This document shows positions 8,951 through 17,057 of a DNA stretch of 64,000 bases, in pieces. The stretch lies in NCBI GenBank assembly GCA_023386955.1, contig JAEWIS010000031.1, positions 310,001 to 374,000 on the forward strand. The letters are read 5' to 3'. Source of the stretch: Bacillota bacterium (GTDB taxonomy: Bacteria; Bacillota; Bacilli; Paenibacillales; NBRC-103111). A program made the translations under genes and the position numbers. The notes beneath the pieces were generated by a model. It worked only from the letters and a program-made list of their open reading frames with translations. It was not told the DNA's origin and did not search any database. Numbering within the stretch: position 1 is the stretch's first letter; the number at the start of each line of letters is the position of its first letter.

Positions 8951-9272
8951 AGTCATCCACATCCAACAGAAACACCTGATCCTTGAAACCACCGCGGGCC
9001 TGGGCCTTTCTTTCCCGCAGCGCATTCAGCTCCTCCCACGTCGCCCCATGCACAGCCGCCAGCGCCTGGATCACCTCCAGCAGATCCGCCAGCTCCTCCA
9101 GTGCTTCCTCCGGTTCCCCGGCAGCAGCGTATTCCTGTGACTCTTCCCGCAGCTTGGCATGAAGCTCTTTCTTATAGTCGTCCTCATTCAAAATCGTAGT
9201 CCTGCATTCTTTCCCAGAGGCACGGATAATCTCGGGAATCCGGTCCCGAACCAGTTTATTGTAGATTGGCAT
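8949..9272 (-). CDS. MazG-like nucleoside triphosphate pyrophosphohydrolase
   Basis: A 107-aa all-alpha protein starting MPIYNKLVRDRIPEII, the signature of the phosphoribosyl-ATP pyrophosphohydrolase/MazG-like small proteins. The acidic helices REESQEY and EEALEELADLLEV supply the expected EExxE and ExxD metal ligands. Such enzymes hydrolyse (d)NTPs to monophosphates; the substrate of this subgroup is not established. AAGGGAG lies seven bases before the ATG at 9272. It follows the ArsR-like regulator gene by 71 bases on the same strand and may be co-transcribed. Confidence 0.85.
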   Translation of the reverse strand: MPIYNKLVRDRIPEIIRASGKECRTTILNEDDYKKELHAKLREESQEYAAAGEPEEALEELADLLEVIQALAAVHGATWEELNALRERKAQARGGFKDQVFLLDVDD

Positions 9273-9343
9273 GGAGAAACTCCCTTTTAGGATGACTGCC
9301 TTTCCGAACGCTACCCTCCACCCTATAAAAAGTGGATTCCACA

Positions 9344-10261
9344 TTATACAGGCTGATCGTCATACAGTACACGTGCGAGCAGGTCCTGGCTGTAGTTGCC
9401 GAAGTGCTTGCCGTAAATGGTCATGCCCCGTTTGTTCTTGGACTTCTCCCCGACCTCAAGCCGGAGGATAATATCGCTTTTATGATGGAGTCCGATGTCA
9501 GACAAGGTAATGTTGGATATCCGGCAGCCGTCAATAAAGCTGCCTTCGTTATTGATGCGTATTAGCTTGAGCATGCCGTACTGATTGAGGTGGGGAGGCC
9601 ACCATTCCGGGTTGAAGACTCCCCGGACATCCCCGAAGTCGCCAGGGCTGGTCCAATAGCCGATTTCCATGCCGTTTACGTAAAAATAAATATCGGAAGG
9701 ATAGTTATTGCAATGACCTGGCGCCTCCGAGCTCAGCTCCATGGAGAACTGAATTTCCTTGAAGGCCTGATTCGGCTTCAGATAGTTCGGGATCCGGTAC
9801 TCCAGATAACCCTCGAACAGCCAAATCATTTGGGAGTCAATGCGGGCCGGATCTGCAAAATACCGCGGGTCATCGAAATCACCGATGATACTGTCCTTGG
9901 TGGCTAACCCGCAGGTAGGGGAAGCAGCATACCCGCTGTAATGCCCTACCTTTATTTCAACCTCATATAAATTCTCCGTATTGATGCTTCGCAAATCCAC
10001 CATAAGCTTCTCTTCGTTCAAGTAACATATTTTTTGAGTGCCGTGCTTTCCTACCGCTGAGGTGATTTCGATAAGACCGCATTCCTCAAGCTTCTTAATG
10101 TGCATGGTAATGGCGCCATTGGTTAAATTCAGATGGGTCGCAATATCGTTTAGATTGAGGCTTTGGTGCTTGGATAACAGCTCCAGAATTTCAATTCGGA
10201 TTTCGGAGCCGAGTGCTTTGAAGATATTGAGTCCCGATCGTAGCTCCTTAATATATAGCAT
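9344..10261 (-). CDS. ArsR-like winged-helix regulator with a C-terminal sensor domain
   Basis: A 305-aa protein. The first 75 residues are a winged helix (FKALGSEIRIEILELL, then DIATHLNLTNGAITMHIKKLEECGLI) of the ArsR type. The remaining 220 residues are beta-rich, contain no ArsR metal-site cysteines in the usual place and probably bind a ligand. The start at 10261 follows AAAGGAG. It is divergent from the GH43/ABC operon. The 342-base gap holds a perfect palindrome overlapping the operon promoter and a half-site (ATAAATTA, 10343-10350) near the regulator's own start, so local control of arabinan or related sugar use is likely, by inference. Confidence 0.8.
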   Translation of the reverse strand: MLYIKELRSGLNIFKALGSEIRIEILELLSKHQSLNLNDIATHLNLTNGAITMHIKKLEECGLIEITSAVGKHGTQKICYLNEEKLMVDLRSINTENLYEVEIKVGHYSGYAASPTCGLATKDSIIGDFDDPRYFADPARIDSQMIWLFEGYLEYRIPNYLKPNQAFKEIQFSMELSSEAPGHCNNYPSDIYFYVNGMEIGYWTSPGDFGDVRGVFNPEWWPPHLNQYGMLKLIRINNEGSFIDGCRISNITLSDIGLHHKSDIILRLEVGEKSKNKRGMTIYGKHFGNYSQDLLARVLYDDQPV

Positions 10262-10440
10262 AGCATTGACTCCTTTTGGGATATGAAGGCACAGAATAAA
10301 GGATGACGTGCAGATTTTCACGTTATTTTATTTTAATATAACATAAATTAGTTTGGAGGGTAACCAATTATTCTATGGAAACACCCTGTATTAAGCCGAA
10401 AATCAGTACATAAAATACATAGTTTGAAATAACATTAAAA

Positions 10441-10453
10441 TGAAACGTTTACA
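10441..10453 (+). promoter_or_regulatory. Imperfect cre-like site
   Basis: TGAAACGTTTACA resembles the CcpA operator core but is one base short in the left half. It lies between the divergent regulator and the GH43 operon, where catabolite control would make sense. Weak support. Confidence 0.3.
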
Positions 10454-10515
10454 AAGACGCAATTAATCATTAAAATTGGATTATATAGGGTATTATCGAA
10501 TTTAATTTTAATAAA

Positions 10516-10561
10516 ATATAAATTAATTTATATTGATATAAAGTAAAAGGCGAGTTATACT
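10516..10561 (+). promoter_or_regulatory. GH43 operon promoter with overlapping 18-bp palindrome
   Basis: ATATAAATTAATTTATAT (10516-10533) is a perfect palindrome whose last base is the first of TTGATA (10533-10538). A 17-base spacer leads to TATACT (10556-10561). The palindrome touches the -35 box, as expected of a repressor operator. The divergent ArsR-like protein is the obvious candidate. Confidence 0.65.
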
Positions 10562-10603
10562 GAATCTATACCAAAAAAAGGATAACCTGGGGAGGGTACT
10601 CGC

Positions 10604-11563
10604 TTGACTACGAAAATGAATATCCGCAATCCGCTCATTGTGCAGCGGGCAGATCCATGGATCTACAGGCATACGGACGGATATTATTATTTCACCGCTT
10701 CTGTGCCGGAATATGACAGGATCGAGATTAGGAGAGCCCGAACGCTCATGGGTCTTGCAGAGGCAGAACCGGCAATCGTATGGCGGAAGCACGAAACGGG
10801 GCCAATGAGTGCCAACATCTGGGCACCGGAGCTTCATTTTATCAATGATGCCTGGTACGTGTATTATGCAGCGGCCAAATCCACAGAAACAGTGGAGGGC
10901 TGCTTTGACCACCGTATTTTTGTGCTGGAGAACAAGTCATCCAATCCATTGGAGGGATGTTGGACGGAGAAGGGACAGCTGAGAACCGGCTGGGAATCCT
11001 TCAGCCTGGATGCGACTACCTTCGCCCACCAGGGAATCCGGTATTTGGTTTGGGCACAGCGTGACCCTGATATAAAGGGGAATTCGAATCTGTATATGGC
11101 CGAAATGGATACCCCCTGGTCCATCACCGGGTCGCCGGTTATGCTGACGATGCCGGAATATGGATGGGAGCAAGAGGGTTTCTTGGTTAACGAGGGTCCG
11201 GCAGTTATTCGGCACGGGGAGCATATTTTTATAACATATTCGGCCAGCGCTACGGACCACAGGTATTGTATGGGGCTGCTTTGGGCCTCATGCTCCTCCA
11301 ATTTGCTCGAAGCCTCGTCCTGGTCCAAGTCGCCGGTTCCGGTATTCCAAACCTGCGAGGCAAACGGGCAATACGGTCCTGGACATAATTCCTTTACCCA
11401 AAGTGAGGATGGCCTCCATGATATGATCGTTTACCACGCAAGGAATTATAAGCGGATCGAAGGGGATCCCTTATATGACCCCAACCGGCATACCCGTGTT
11501 CAACGCTTCACGTGGACGGCAGACGGAATGCCCGATTTCGGTGAACCTGCAGCCGACAATTAG
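10604..11563 (+). CDS. GH43-family glycosidase (arabinofuranosidase/xylosidase type)
   Basis: Cytoplasmic five-bladed propeller hydrolase, 319 aa, with no signal peptide. The three acid residues of GH43 can be placed: Asp in RADPWIY near the N-terminus (general base), Asp in SLDATTF (pKa modulator) and Glu in NEGPAVI (general acid). The start is TTG at 10604 with GGGGAGGG eight bases before it; the ATG at 10616 would be too far. It is the first gene of an operon with a sugar ABC transporter, so it probably removes arabinose or xylose from imported oligosaccharides. Confidence 0.88.
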   Translation: MTTKMNIRNPLIVQRADPWIYRHTDGYYYFTASVPEYDRIEIRRARTLMGLAEAEPAIVWRKHETGPMSANIWAPELHFINDAWYVYYAAAKSTETVEGCFDHRIFVLENKSSNPLEGCWTEKGQLRTGWESFSLDATTFAHQGIRYLVWAQRDPDIKGNSNLYMAEMDTPWSITGSPVMLTMPEYGWEQEGFLVNEGPAVIRHGEHIFITYSASATDHRYCMGLLWASCSSNLLEASSWSKSPVPVFQTCEANGQYGPGHNSFTQSEDGLHDMIVYHARNYKRIEGDPLYDPNRHTRVQRFTWTADGMPDFGEPAADN

Positions 11564-11674
11564 TAAGCGCATACATGCAAGCTGTCATCATCGGCTCGGG
11601 CCGAATGTATCTCTGGCAATAATCCCGTTAGAGGGATTAAGGCATACATTTTATTTATGGGGGTAGGTTGCTAT

Positions 11675-12970
11675 ATGAAGAAATGGCATGGTCTGCTTTT
11701 GTCCGCAGCCTTATTGGCGTCTACAGCTACAGCTGCAGGTTGCTCGACTGACAAGGACGGCGGCGCTTCTGCAACCGGTAAGACAAAGCTGCAATTCTGG
11801 ACGTTCAATGAGCTGCACCAGAAGTATTTTGAAAGTATGGCCAAAGCTTGGAACACGGCTAATCCAAATGAAACCATTCAGCTTGAAGCAACCACCTTCC
11901 CCTATGATGACATGCATAACAAGCTTCTTGTTGCGCTTCAGTCCGGTACAGGGGCACCGGATCTATCGGATATAGAGATCAGCAAGTTCCCCAACTTCTT
12001 AAAGGGAACCCCCCAGCTTGCAGAGCTGAATGCTGTTGTAGAGCCGGAGCTGCCCAATATCGTCCGCTCCCGGGTTGATATTTACTCCAAGGGCGGGAAG
12101 TTCTACGGGATTGATTACCATGTAGGAGCCGCCGTTATCTATTATAATAAGGAGATGCTGGATAAGGCTGGCGTCAACCCGGACAGCATCAAGACATGGA
12201 ATGACTTCTACGAAGCCGGCAAAAAGGTGGTGTCCGCCACCGGCAAGCCCATGACCACGCTGGAAACGACAGAGCAATGGAGTTTCTGGCAGATGATTAC
12301 CCAGCAGGGCTCTGACTTTACGGATAAAGACGGCAACGTAACGTTGGACAGCAGCAAGAATGTTTCTACGCTAGAATTTATGCAGAAGCTGATCAAAGAC
12401 AAGGTAGCGGTTGCAGCCCCTGGCGGTTTTCACCATGCAGAGGAGTATTACGGCTTTATGAATAAGGGCGGGGCTGCCTCCATCTTCATGCCCATGTGGT
12501 ATATGGGGCGGTTCACCGATTATATGCCTGACCTGAAGGGCAAAATTGTCATTAAGCCCATGCCCTCTTGGGCAGCAGGCGGAAACCGCTCTGTCGGTAT
12601 GGGCGGAACAGGGACGGCCGTCATGAACCAATCGAAAAACAAGGAATTGGCCATGAAGTTCCTGGCTTTCTCCAAGCTTACCAAACAAGCCAATATTGAG
12701 CTGTGGCGGCAGCTGGGCTTTGACCCCATTCGGATGGAGGTATGGGAAGCTCCGGAGCTGAAGGAAGCCAATAAGTTCACCGATTATTTCGGCAAGGATA
12801 TTTTTCAGGTGCTAACCGCTATCAAAAATGAGCTTGGCCCTGTAAACGTCACAGAGAAGATGCCGGCAGTGATTGATGAAGTCAAACGCAATGTCATGTT
12901 TAAAACCCTCAATGACATGGAGGACCCTGCAAAGGTACTGAAGGAGTCGGCTAGCCAATTGAGAAAATAA
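11675..12970 (+). CDS. CUT1 sugar ABC transporter substrate-binding lipoprotein
   Basis: Extracellular solute-binding protein of cluster B (family 1), about 431 aa. The lipoprotein signal is MKKWHGLLLSAALLAS and the lipobox ends AAGC, so the mature protein is lipid-anchored. The mature start (KLQFWTFNELHQKYFE) and the GKFYGIDYHVGAAVIYYNKEML segment are typical of sugar binders. The start at 11675 follows GGGGGTAGG; an in-frame ATG at 11657 precedes that site. It is the second gene of the GH43 operon. No ATPase gene is present, as is common for CUT1 systems that share MsmX-type ATPases. Confidence 0.92.
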   Translation: MKKWHGLLLSAALLASTATAAGCSTDKDGGASATGKTKLQFWTFNELHQKYFESMAKAWNTANPNETIQLEATTFPYDDMHNKLLVALQSGTGAPDLSDIEISKFPNFLKGTPQLAELNAVVEPELPNIVRSRVDIYSKGGKFYGIDYHVGAAVIYYNKEMLDKAGVNPDSIKTWNDFYEAGKKVVSATGKPMTTLETTEQWSFWQMITQQGSDFTDKDGNVTLDSSKNVSTLEFMQKLIKDKVAVAAPGGFHHAEEYYGFMNKGGAASIFMPMWYMGRFTDYMPDLKGKIVIKPMPSWAAGGNRSVGMGGTGTAVMNQSKNKELAMKFLAFSKLTKQANIELWRQLGFDPIRMEVWEAPELKEANKFTDYFGKDIFQVLTAIKNELGPVNVTEKMPAVIDEVKRNVMFKTLNDMEDPAKVLKESASQLRK

Positions 12971-12982
12971 ACGCCAGACGCA

Positions 12983-13027
12983 TCACCGTCTGCCTGAAAG
13001 GCCTTGTTGGCCCCAGTCAGACGGTGA
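12983..13027 (+). repeat. Intercistronic inverted repeat
   Basis: TCACCGTCTG and CAGACGGTGA form a perfect 10-bp stem with an inner GGCC/GGCC pair. It lies between the binding-protein and permease genes and has no U-tail. Such hairpins often protect the 3' end of the abundant binding-protein mRNA and lower downstream expression. Confidence 0.7.
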
Positions 13028-13056
13028 GGTCTGCCCAGAAAAGGAGCTTGGCCTGA

Positions 13057-13989
13057 ATGGAAACTCCCCATGCAGTCGTCCAGCCAACACCCAAACTCAA
13101 ACGATCCAACAGCTGGGCCTACTCATCCCGGATCGCGCCTTATGTATTTGTCAGCCCTTTCGTCATTTCCTTTTTGCTGTTTTTTGCTTATCCGGTTGTC
13201 TCCACTGTCATCATGAGCTTTCAGGAGGTATTGCCCGGACAATCCCGGTTTATTGGACTGGACAATTACAGCAAACTGCTGAATCCAACCTTCTATAAAG
13301 CCATTGGGAACAGCGGAATGTATACCTTTTGGACACTTGCCGTGTTGATTCCGCTTCCTCTCTTGATTGCGGTTATCCTGAATTCTACTGCAATGAAGGC
13401 CAAAAACGTCTTTCGTTCTACATTGTTCGTTCCCGCCCTAACCTCTGTGGTTGTTGCGGGGACTATCTTCCGCCTAATTTTCAGTGAATTGGACGGAGCA
13501 TTGGCCAACTCTATTTTCCGCGCATTAGGCGGGGAAGCACAAAAGTGGATGGCTCAGTCTGGAACTGCAATGATGGTCCTTGTGCTGCTGGCTACCTGGA
13601 GATGGCTTGGTGTGAATATCGTGTACTTTCTCTCCGGACTTCAGAGTATACCCGCAGAACTGTATGAGTCCGCGGAAATCGACGGTGCCACCGCCTGGGA
13701 CAAATTGCTGCGGATCACCCTTCCTCTGTTAAAGCCGGTTACGATCTATGTGTTGACCATTAGCATATACGGCGGCTTGTCCATGTTTACTGAAAGCTTC
13801 ATGATGTATAACGGAAACCGCTCCCCCAAGGATATGGGCTTGACCATGGTCGGCTATATCTATCAGCAGGGTATGGAGCAGAATAAACTGGGCTTCGGCT
13901 CTGCAATCGGACTTTCGCTGTTAGGAATCACCATGTTCTTTAATCTCATTCAATTGAAGTTCTTCGGCTTGTTCCGGAAGGAGGAGTAG
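13057..13989 (+). CDS. CUT1 sugar ABC transporter permease (MalF/UgpA type)
   Basis: A 310-aa inner-membrane permease with six predicted membrane segments, the first at about 22-42. The EAA loop that docks the ATPase is ESAEIDGATAWDKLLRITLP. AAGGAG lies ten bases before the ATG. It is followed after three bases by the second permease gene. Together with the upstream lipoprotein it should form an importer for the sugar released or trimmed by the GH43 enzyme. Confidence 0.92.
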   Translation: METPHAVVQPTPKLKRSNSWAYSSRIAPYVFVSPFVISFLLFFAYPVVSTVIMSFQEVLPGQSRFIGLDNYSKLLNPTFYKAIGNSGMYTFWTLAVLIPLPLLIAVILNSTAMKAKNVFRSTLFVPALTSVVVAGTIFRLIFSELDGALANSIFRALGGEAQKWMAQSGTAMMVLVLLATWRWLGVNIVYFLSGLQSIPAELYESAEIDGATAWDKLLRITLPLLKPVTIYVLTISIYGGLSMFTESFMMYNGNRSPKDMGLTMVGYIYQQGMEQNKLGFGSAIGLSLLGITMFFNLIQLKFFGLFRKEE

Positions 13990-13992
13990 AGC

Positions 13993-14838
13993 ATGCCACA
14001 TTCCAAAGGCTGGTCTTGGCAGACGCTTCTTATGCTTATGCTGCTTCTGGTGTTGTCAGTCTTCGCCCTGTTTCCGCTGTATGCCTTATTTTTGGCTTCA
14101 CTGAAGCCGTCGCAGGAGCTGCTGCGCTACGGTCTTAACGTAAGGTTTGATGCAGATGTGATGACGTTCAAAAACTACATCTCCATCTTCTCCGGTTCGG
14201 CAAAAAACTATTATTTTTGGTATAAAAACAGCATCGTTATTACGCTGGTCTTTACGGTACTATGCCTGATCCTGTCCTCCATGGTGGGGTACGGTCTGGC
14301 CGTGTACCGCTTCAAGGGAAGATCCTTCATATTCCTTCTTGTGCTGGTGGTCATGATGGTTCCCGTGGAAATTATCCTGCTGCCCTTGTACAAACTAATG
14401 ATTAACTTGAAGCAAATGGACACAATGTGGGGGGTTATCCTGCCGTTCATCGTGGCCCCGCTGCCTGTATTCTTCTTCCGGCAATATGCGGAAGGACTGC
14501 CCAAGGAACTGATGGACGCAGGGCGGATCGACGGCTGTACTGAATATGGGATATTTGTCAGGATTATGGCCCCGCTCATGATGCCGGCCTTTGGGGCGAT
14601 GGCGATTCTTCAGGCGATGGGGGCATGGAACAACTTTCTGTGGCCCTTAATCATCCTCAAAACCAATACCAAGCTGACCCTGCCCATCGGTTTGTCCAGT
14701 CTGTTGACACCTTACGGCAACAATTACGATGTACTGATTGCAGGCTCGGTTCTGGCAATCCTGCCGATCCTTATCCTGTTTGTTTTCTTTCAACGGTATT
14801 TTGTTTCGGGGCTTACTGTTGGAGGGGTAAAGGGTTAA
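13993..14838 (+). CDS. CUT1 sugar ABC transporter permease (MalG/UgpE type)
   Basis: A 281-aa inner-membrane permease. The EAA loop is MDAGRIDGCTEYGIFVRIMA. It ends with the usual FFQRYFVSGLTVGGVKG tail of MalG-type partners. It is the last gene of the GH43/ABC operon and is followed by a strong terminator about 65 bases later. Confidence 0.92.
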   Translation: MPHSKGWSWQTLLMLMLLLVLSVFALFPLYALFLASLKPSQELLRYGLNVRFDADVMTFKNYISIFSGSAKNYYFWYKNSIVITLVFTVLCLILSSMVGYGLAVYRFKGRSFIFLLVLVVMMVPVEIILLPLYKLMINLKQMDTMWGVILPFIVAPLPVFFFRQYAEGLPKELMDAGRIDGCTEYGIFVRIMAPLMMPAFGAMAILQAMGAWNNFLWPLIILKTNTKLTLPIGLSSLLTPYGNNYDVLIAGSVLAILPILILFVFFQRYFVSGLTVGGVKG

Positions 14839-14902
14839 AGGATTCGGAGATGGGATCCAATTGGGGAGCCGCGAAATCGTGCCGTCCAAAAAGCCCCGAA
14901 AT

Positions 14903-14942
14903 AAAAAAGTTGGGCGGAAACGTTTTCCGTCCAACTTTTTTG
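14903..14942. terminator. Terminator of the GH43/ABC operon
   Basis: AAAAAAGTTGGGCGGAAA and its complement form an almost unbroken stem, with A- and T-runs at the two ends, so it can work in both directions. A close relative occurs at 16991-17034. Confidence 0.88.
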
Positions 14943-14993
14943 TGCGTCTGCCTGCCCTGTTGAGGGCAGTTAATATACATAGATTCGTAAATT

Positions 14994-15028
14994 AAAAAAA
15001 GAGACGATCGGGAGTTCCCGTTAATCTC
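14994..15028 (-). terminator. Terminator of the mazEF-like operon
   Basis: On the minus strand GAGA-CGGGA/TCCCG-TCTC is followed by seven T, just after the toxin stop codon. Confidence 0.7.
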
Positions 15029-15043
15029 CTATTCGTTCATTGT

Positions 15044-15379
15044 TTACGCTAAAACAGAGCGGACATTCCGCAAAACAGACCGCAGGAATTCCGATTCTAC
15101 AGCAACATGACCGACTATCTTTACCTTCCTTTTTCGAACATCCAGGCTTTTAAACTGATCTGTTAACACGACTCCTGTAAAAGGAAGCCCTTCAGGGATC
15201 GGTACTTCAAACGGATAATCTTTAACTTGGTTCGTAATCGGGCAAACAACAGCAAATCCCGTCAACTCGTTAAATTCTGTATCTGAAAGGACTATGGCCG
15301 GGCGGCGGCCAGCCTGCTCACGACCAGCCTGAGGATCGAAATCCAGCCAAACCAAGTCTCCGCGCGCTGGTATACTCAA
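15044..15379 (-). CDS. mazF: MazF/PemK-family toxin (endoribonuclease)
   Basis: A 111-aa protein with the PemK/MazF start (PARGDLVWLDFDPQAGREQAGRRPAIVLS) and the conserved CPITNQVKDYPFEV strand. Members cleave mRNA at short sequence motifs and are neutralised by the upstream antitoxin. The sequence is more like chromosomal ChpB/PemK proteins than the MazF encoded next to sigB. The start is a TTG that overlaps the TGA of the antitoxin gene, so translation is coupled. Confidence 0.93.
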   Translation of the reverse strand: MSIPARGDLVWLDFDPQAGREQAGRRPAIVLSDTEFNELTGFAVVCPITNQVKDYPFEVPIPEGLPFTGVVLTDQFKSLDVRKRKVKIVGHVAVESEFLRSVLRNVRSVLA

Positions 15380-15651
15380 ATGAGTTCGTCTCCTTCAATG
15401 CCCAAATCGATTTCTCCATGGCGGGGTGAATCGGCTTTAATTTGCGATAGGAGTGTTTTCAAATGGCTTCGCAATTCCTCACTTGACTCCTCCGGAGTTT
15501 GCAAGGGTCGCAGCAGGATATGGTTCTCCGGTGTAAGAACGATTTCCATTTCCATTCCCTCCACCAGATTCATCCGCTTTAAAAACTGGTTTGGAATGCG
15601 AATCCCGCTGCTGTTGCCCCATCGGCTAAGGGTGACTGTCGTCATCAGCAT
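15376..15651 (-). CDS. mazE: MazE-like AbrB-fold antitoxin
   Basis: About 91 aa. The N-terminal swapped-hairpin DNA-binding fold is clear (TLSRWGNSSGIRIPNQFLKRM, with the family's RWGNSxGIRIP core). The acidic C-terminus should bind the toxin. GGGAG lies four bases before the ATG at 15651 and ten before the ATG at 15645, so either may be used. It precedes and overlaps the toxin gene. Autoregulation through the AbrB domain is expected from the family. Confidence 0.9.
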   Translation of the reverse strand: MLMTTVTLSRWGNSSGIRIPNQFLKRMNLVEGMEMEIVLTPENHILLRPLQTPEESSEELRSHLKTLLSQIKADSPRHGEIDLGIEGDELI

Positions 15652-15764
15652 CCTGCTCCCTCTTGGTTTATACCCCAATTGTATCACAACCCCTCACCAT
15701 TGTATATCCATATGATATACATTATGCAGAAGGATTATACTTGTGCCACTTGCAGGCTACTCCG

Positions 15765-16400
15765 CTAAAACAACACTTCTTCCCCGACTGTATCCCCAGA
15801 AGCCCCTATAGCCACGACTCTATACCATAGGGCCCTTTCTTTCCGGTTAGGCTGGGTGGCAAACCAATACCGCTTGTCTGCATGGGCAACTATTCGGGCT
15901 TGGAATGATTGGTTTTCGTTATCCGTTATTTGTATTCGGGTGATATCCGGGCTTAGCACCTCCCCCATAAGAATAGGGATTGTCTCAATACCGGCCGATC
16001 CGGCAACAAAACCATCTCCCGTCTTCATTCCTTTTTTATCTTGCGGTATATAGAAACTAACCCTGGACGTTCCTTGCTCCGCGATAAGCAATGCTCCTCC
16101 GGTATTTATATCCATAGAAAAAATAATAGGCTGGCCGGATTCCGCCTCCACGGTATAAACTCCTTTTAGTGTGATGGGATCTGACTTAAAGGCAGTCTTT
16201 GAATAGATGAAGAATACAAATAAACAAAGCAACAGGCATGCTGTCCCGTATACTACGCCTCGTATTCTTGAGCTTCCTCTTCTGGACTCCAGGGATTGTG
16301 CTTTCTGCCTGATCCTTGTGGCCAATTCATCATTGAAAGAAGCACTAGCTAGAGGCTTTTCTTGCAGCGCATCATACCAGCTTGGTCTCATTGACTTCAC
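15765..16400 (-). CDS. Probable anti-sigma factor, single-pass membrane protein
   Basis: A 211-aa protein with a soluble N-terminal part (about 1-45), one membrane helix at about 48-66 (VVYGTACLLLCLFVFFIYS) and an extracytoplasmic beta-rich domain. It overlaps the ECF sigma gene by 29 bases, the normal layout for a cognate anti-sigma. No zinc-binding HxxxCxxC motif is present, so it is not a ZAS-type anti-sigma. The start is GTG at 16400 with GGAGGGGG nine bases before it. Function is inferred from topology and context. Confidence 0.65.
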   Translation of the reverse strand: MKSMRPSWYDALQEKPLASASFNDELATRIRQKAQSLESRRGSSRIRGVVYGTACLLLCLFVFFIYSKTAFKSDPITLKGVYTVEAESGQPIIFSMDINTGGALLIAEQGTSRVSFYIPQDKKGMKTGDGFVAGSAGIETIPILMGEVLSPDITRIQITDNENQSFQARIVAHADKRYWFATQPNRKERALWYRVVAIGASGDTVGEEVLF

Positions 16401-16932
16401 TTCTATCCACCCCCTCCAAGGATTTCGTGATCATTTTACGGGCCGTAAATAGTCTCGATTTCACCGTCCCCTCCGGAATTTGCAGGACGTTTGAAATCTC
16501 TTGAATAGATAATTGATACTTGGCATGAAGCACAAGGGTCTCTCTAAGCTTGGTGGGCAACGCGAATACCTGCCGCCACACCTCATTCGCCGCTTCCTTC
16601 TCCAAGAATGCATCCTCCGCGGAGCGGCTGGTTTCATTTGAACTTGCCAGACCGAATAGAAACACCTTGCGGATGAAGGCGGACTTCATATAGTTATAGC
16701 TAATATTGCGGGTGATTCGAAGCAGCCAGGTTTTTACGGAGGCTTCACCTCTATAACCTGCAACATGGCGGTATGCCTGGATGAACGTATCTTGGGTAAT
16801 GTCATCTGCAAGGACATGGTTTTTCGTCAGAAAAAACGAGAAGTTCCATACGTCATGACCGTAATCCCGCATTAACTCCTCCAGCATGCTTTGATCCATT
16901 TTTTCCATATATCTTAAGTGGTCATGGCCCAA
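16372..16932 (-). CDS. ECF-family RNA polymerase sigma factor
   Basis: A 186-aa protein with region 2 (NFSFFLTKNHVLADDITQDTFIQAYRH) and region 4 (LSIQEISNVLQIPEGTVKSRLFTARKMI). Start chosen at TTG 16932, six bases after GGAGGTG. It is followed and overlapped by a membrane protein likely to be its anti-sigma. I see no obvious ECF-type AAC promoter to define its targets. Confidence 0.9.
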   Translation of the reverse strand: MGHDHLRYMEKMDQSMLEELMRDYGHDVWNFSFFLTKNHVLADDITQDTFIQAYRHVAGYRGEASVKTWLLRITRNISYNYMKSAFIRKVFLFGLASSNETSRSAEDAFLEKEAANEVWRQVFALPTKLRETLVLHAKYQLSIQEISNVLQIPEGTVKSRLFTARKMITKSLEGVDRSEVNETKLV

Positions 16933-16990
16933 ATGCTTCACCTCCACTCAATTGACAACTCATCCCGGCATGAGGTTCATTTTGCAAAAT

Positions 16991-17034
16991 AAAAAAGTTG
17001 AGCGGAAAACGTCATGTTTTCCATCCAACTTCTT
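16991..17034. terminator. Terminator-like hairpin, second copy of the 14.9-kb type
   Basis: AAAAAAGTTGAGCGGAAAAC pairs with GTTTTCCATCCAACTT and is followed by CTTTGTGCG. Sequence and flanks (ATAAAAAAGTTG, TTTGTGCG) match the hairpin at 14903-14942. It lies after the hypothetical gene at 17058 on the minus strand. Confidence 0.75.
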
Positions 17035-17057
17035 TGTGCGAATCTCTCTGTTTATGC

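Noticed and set aside
10441..10453. CcpA (cre) site
   Set aside because: Listed only as weak: one base short of the consensus spacing in the left half.
15044..15651. The sigB-linked mazEF of Bacilli
   Set aside because: No rsb or sigB genes follow, and the sequences look more like a separate PemK/MazE pair.
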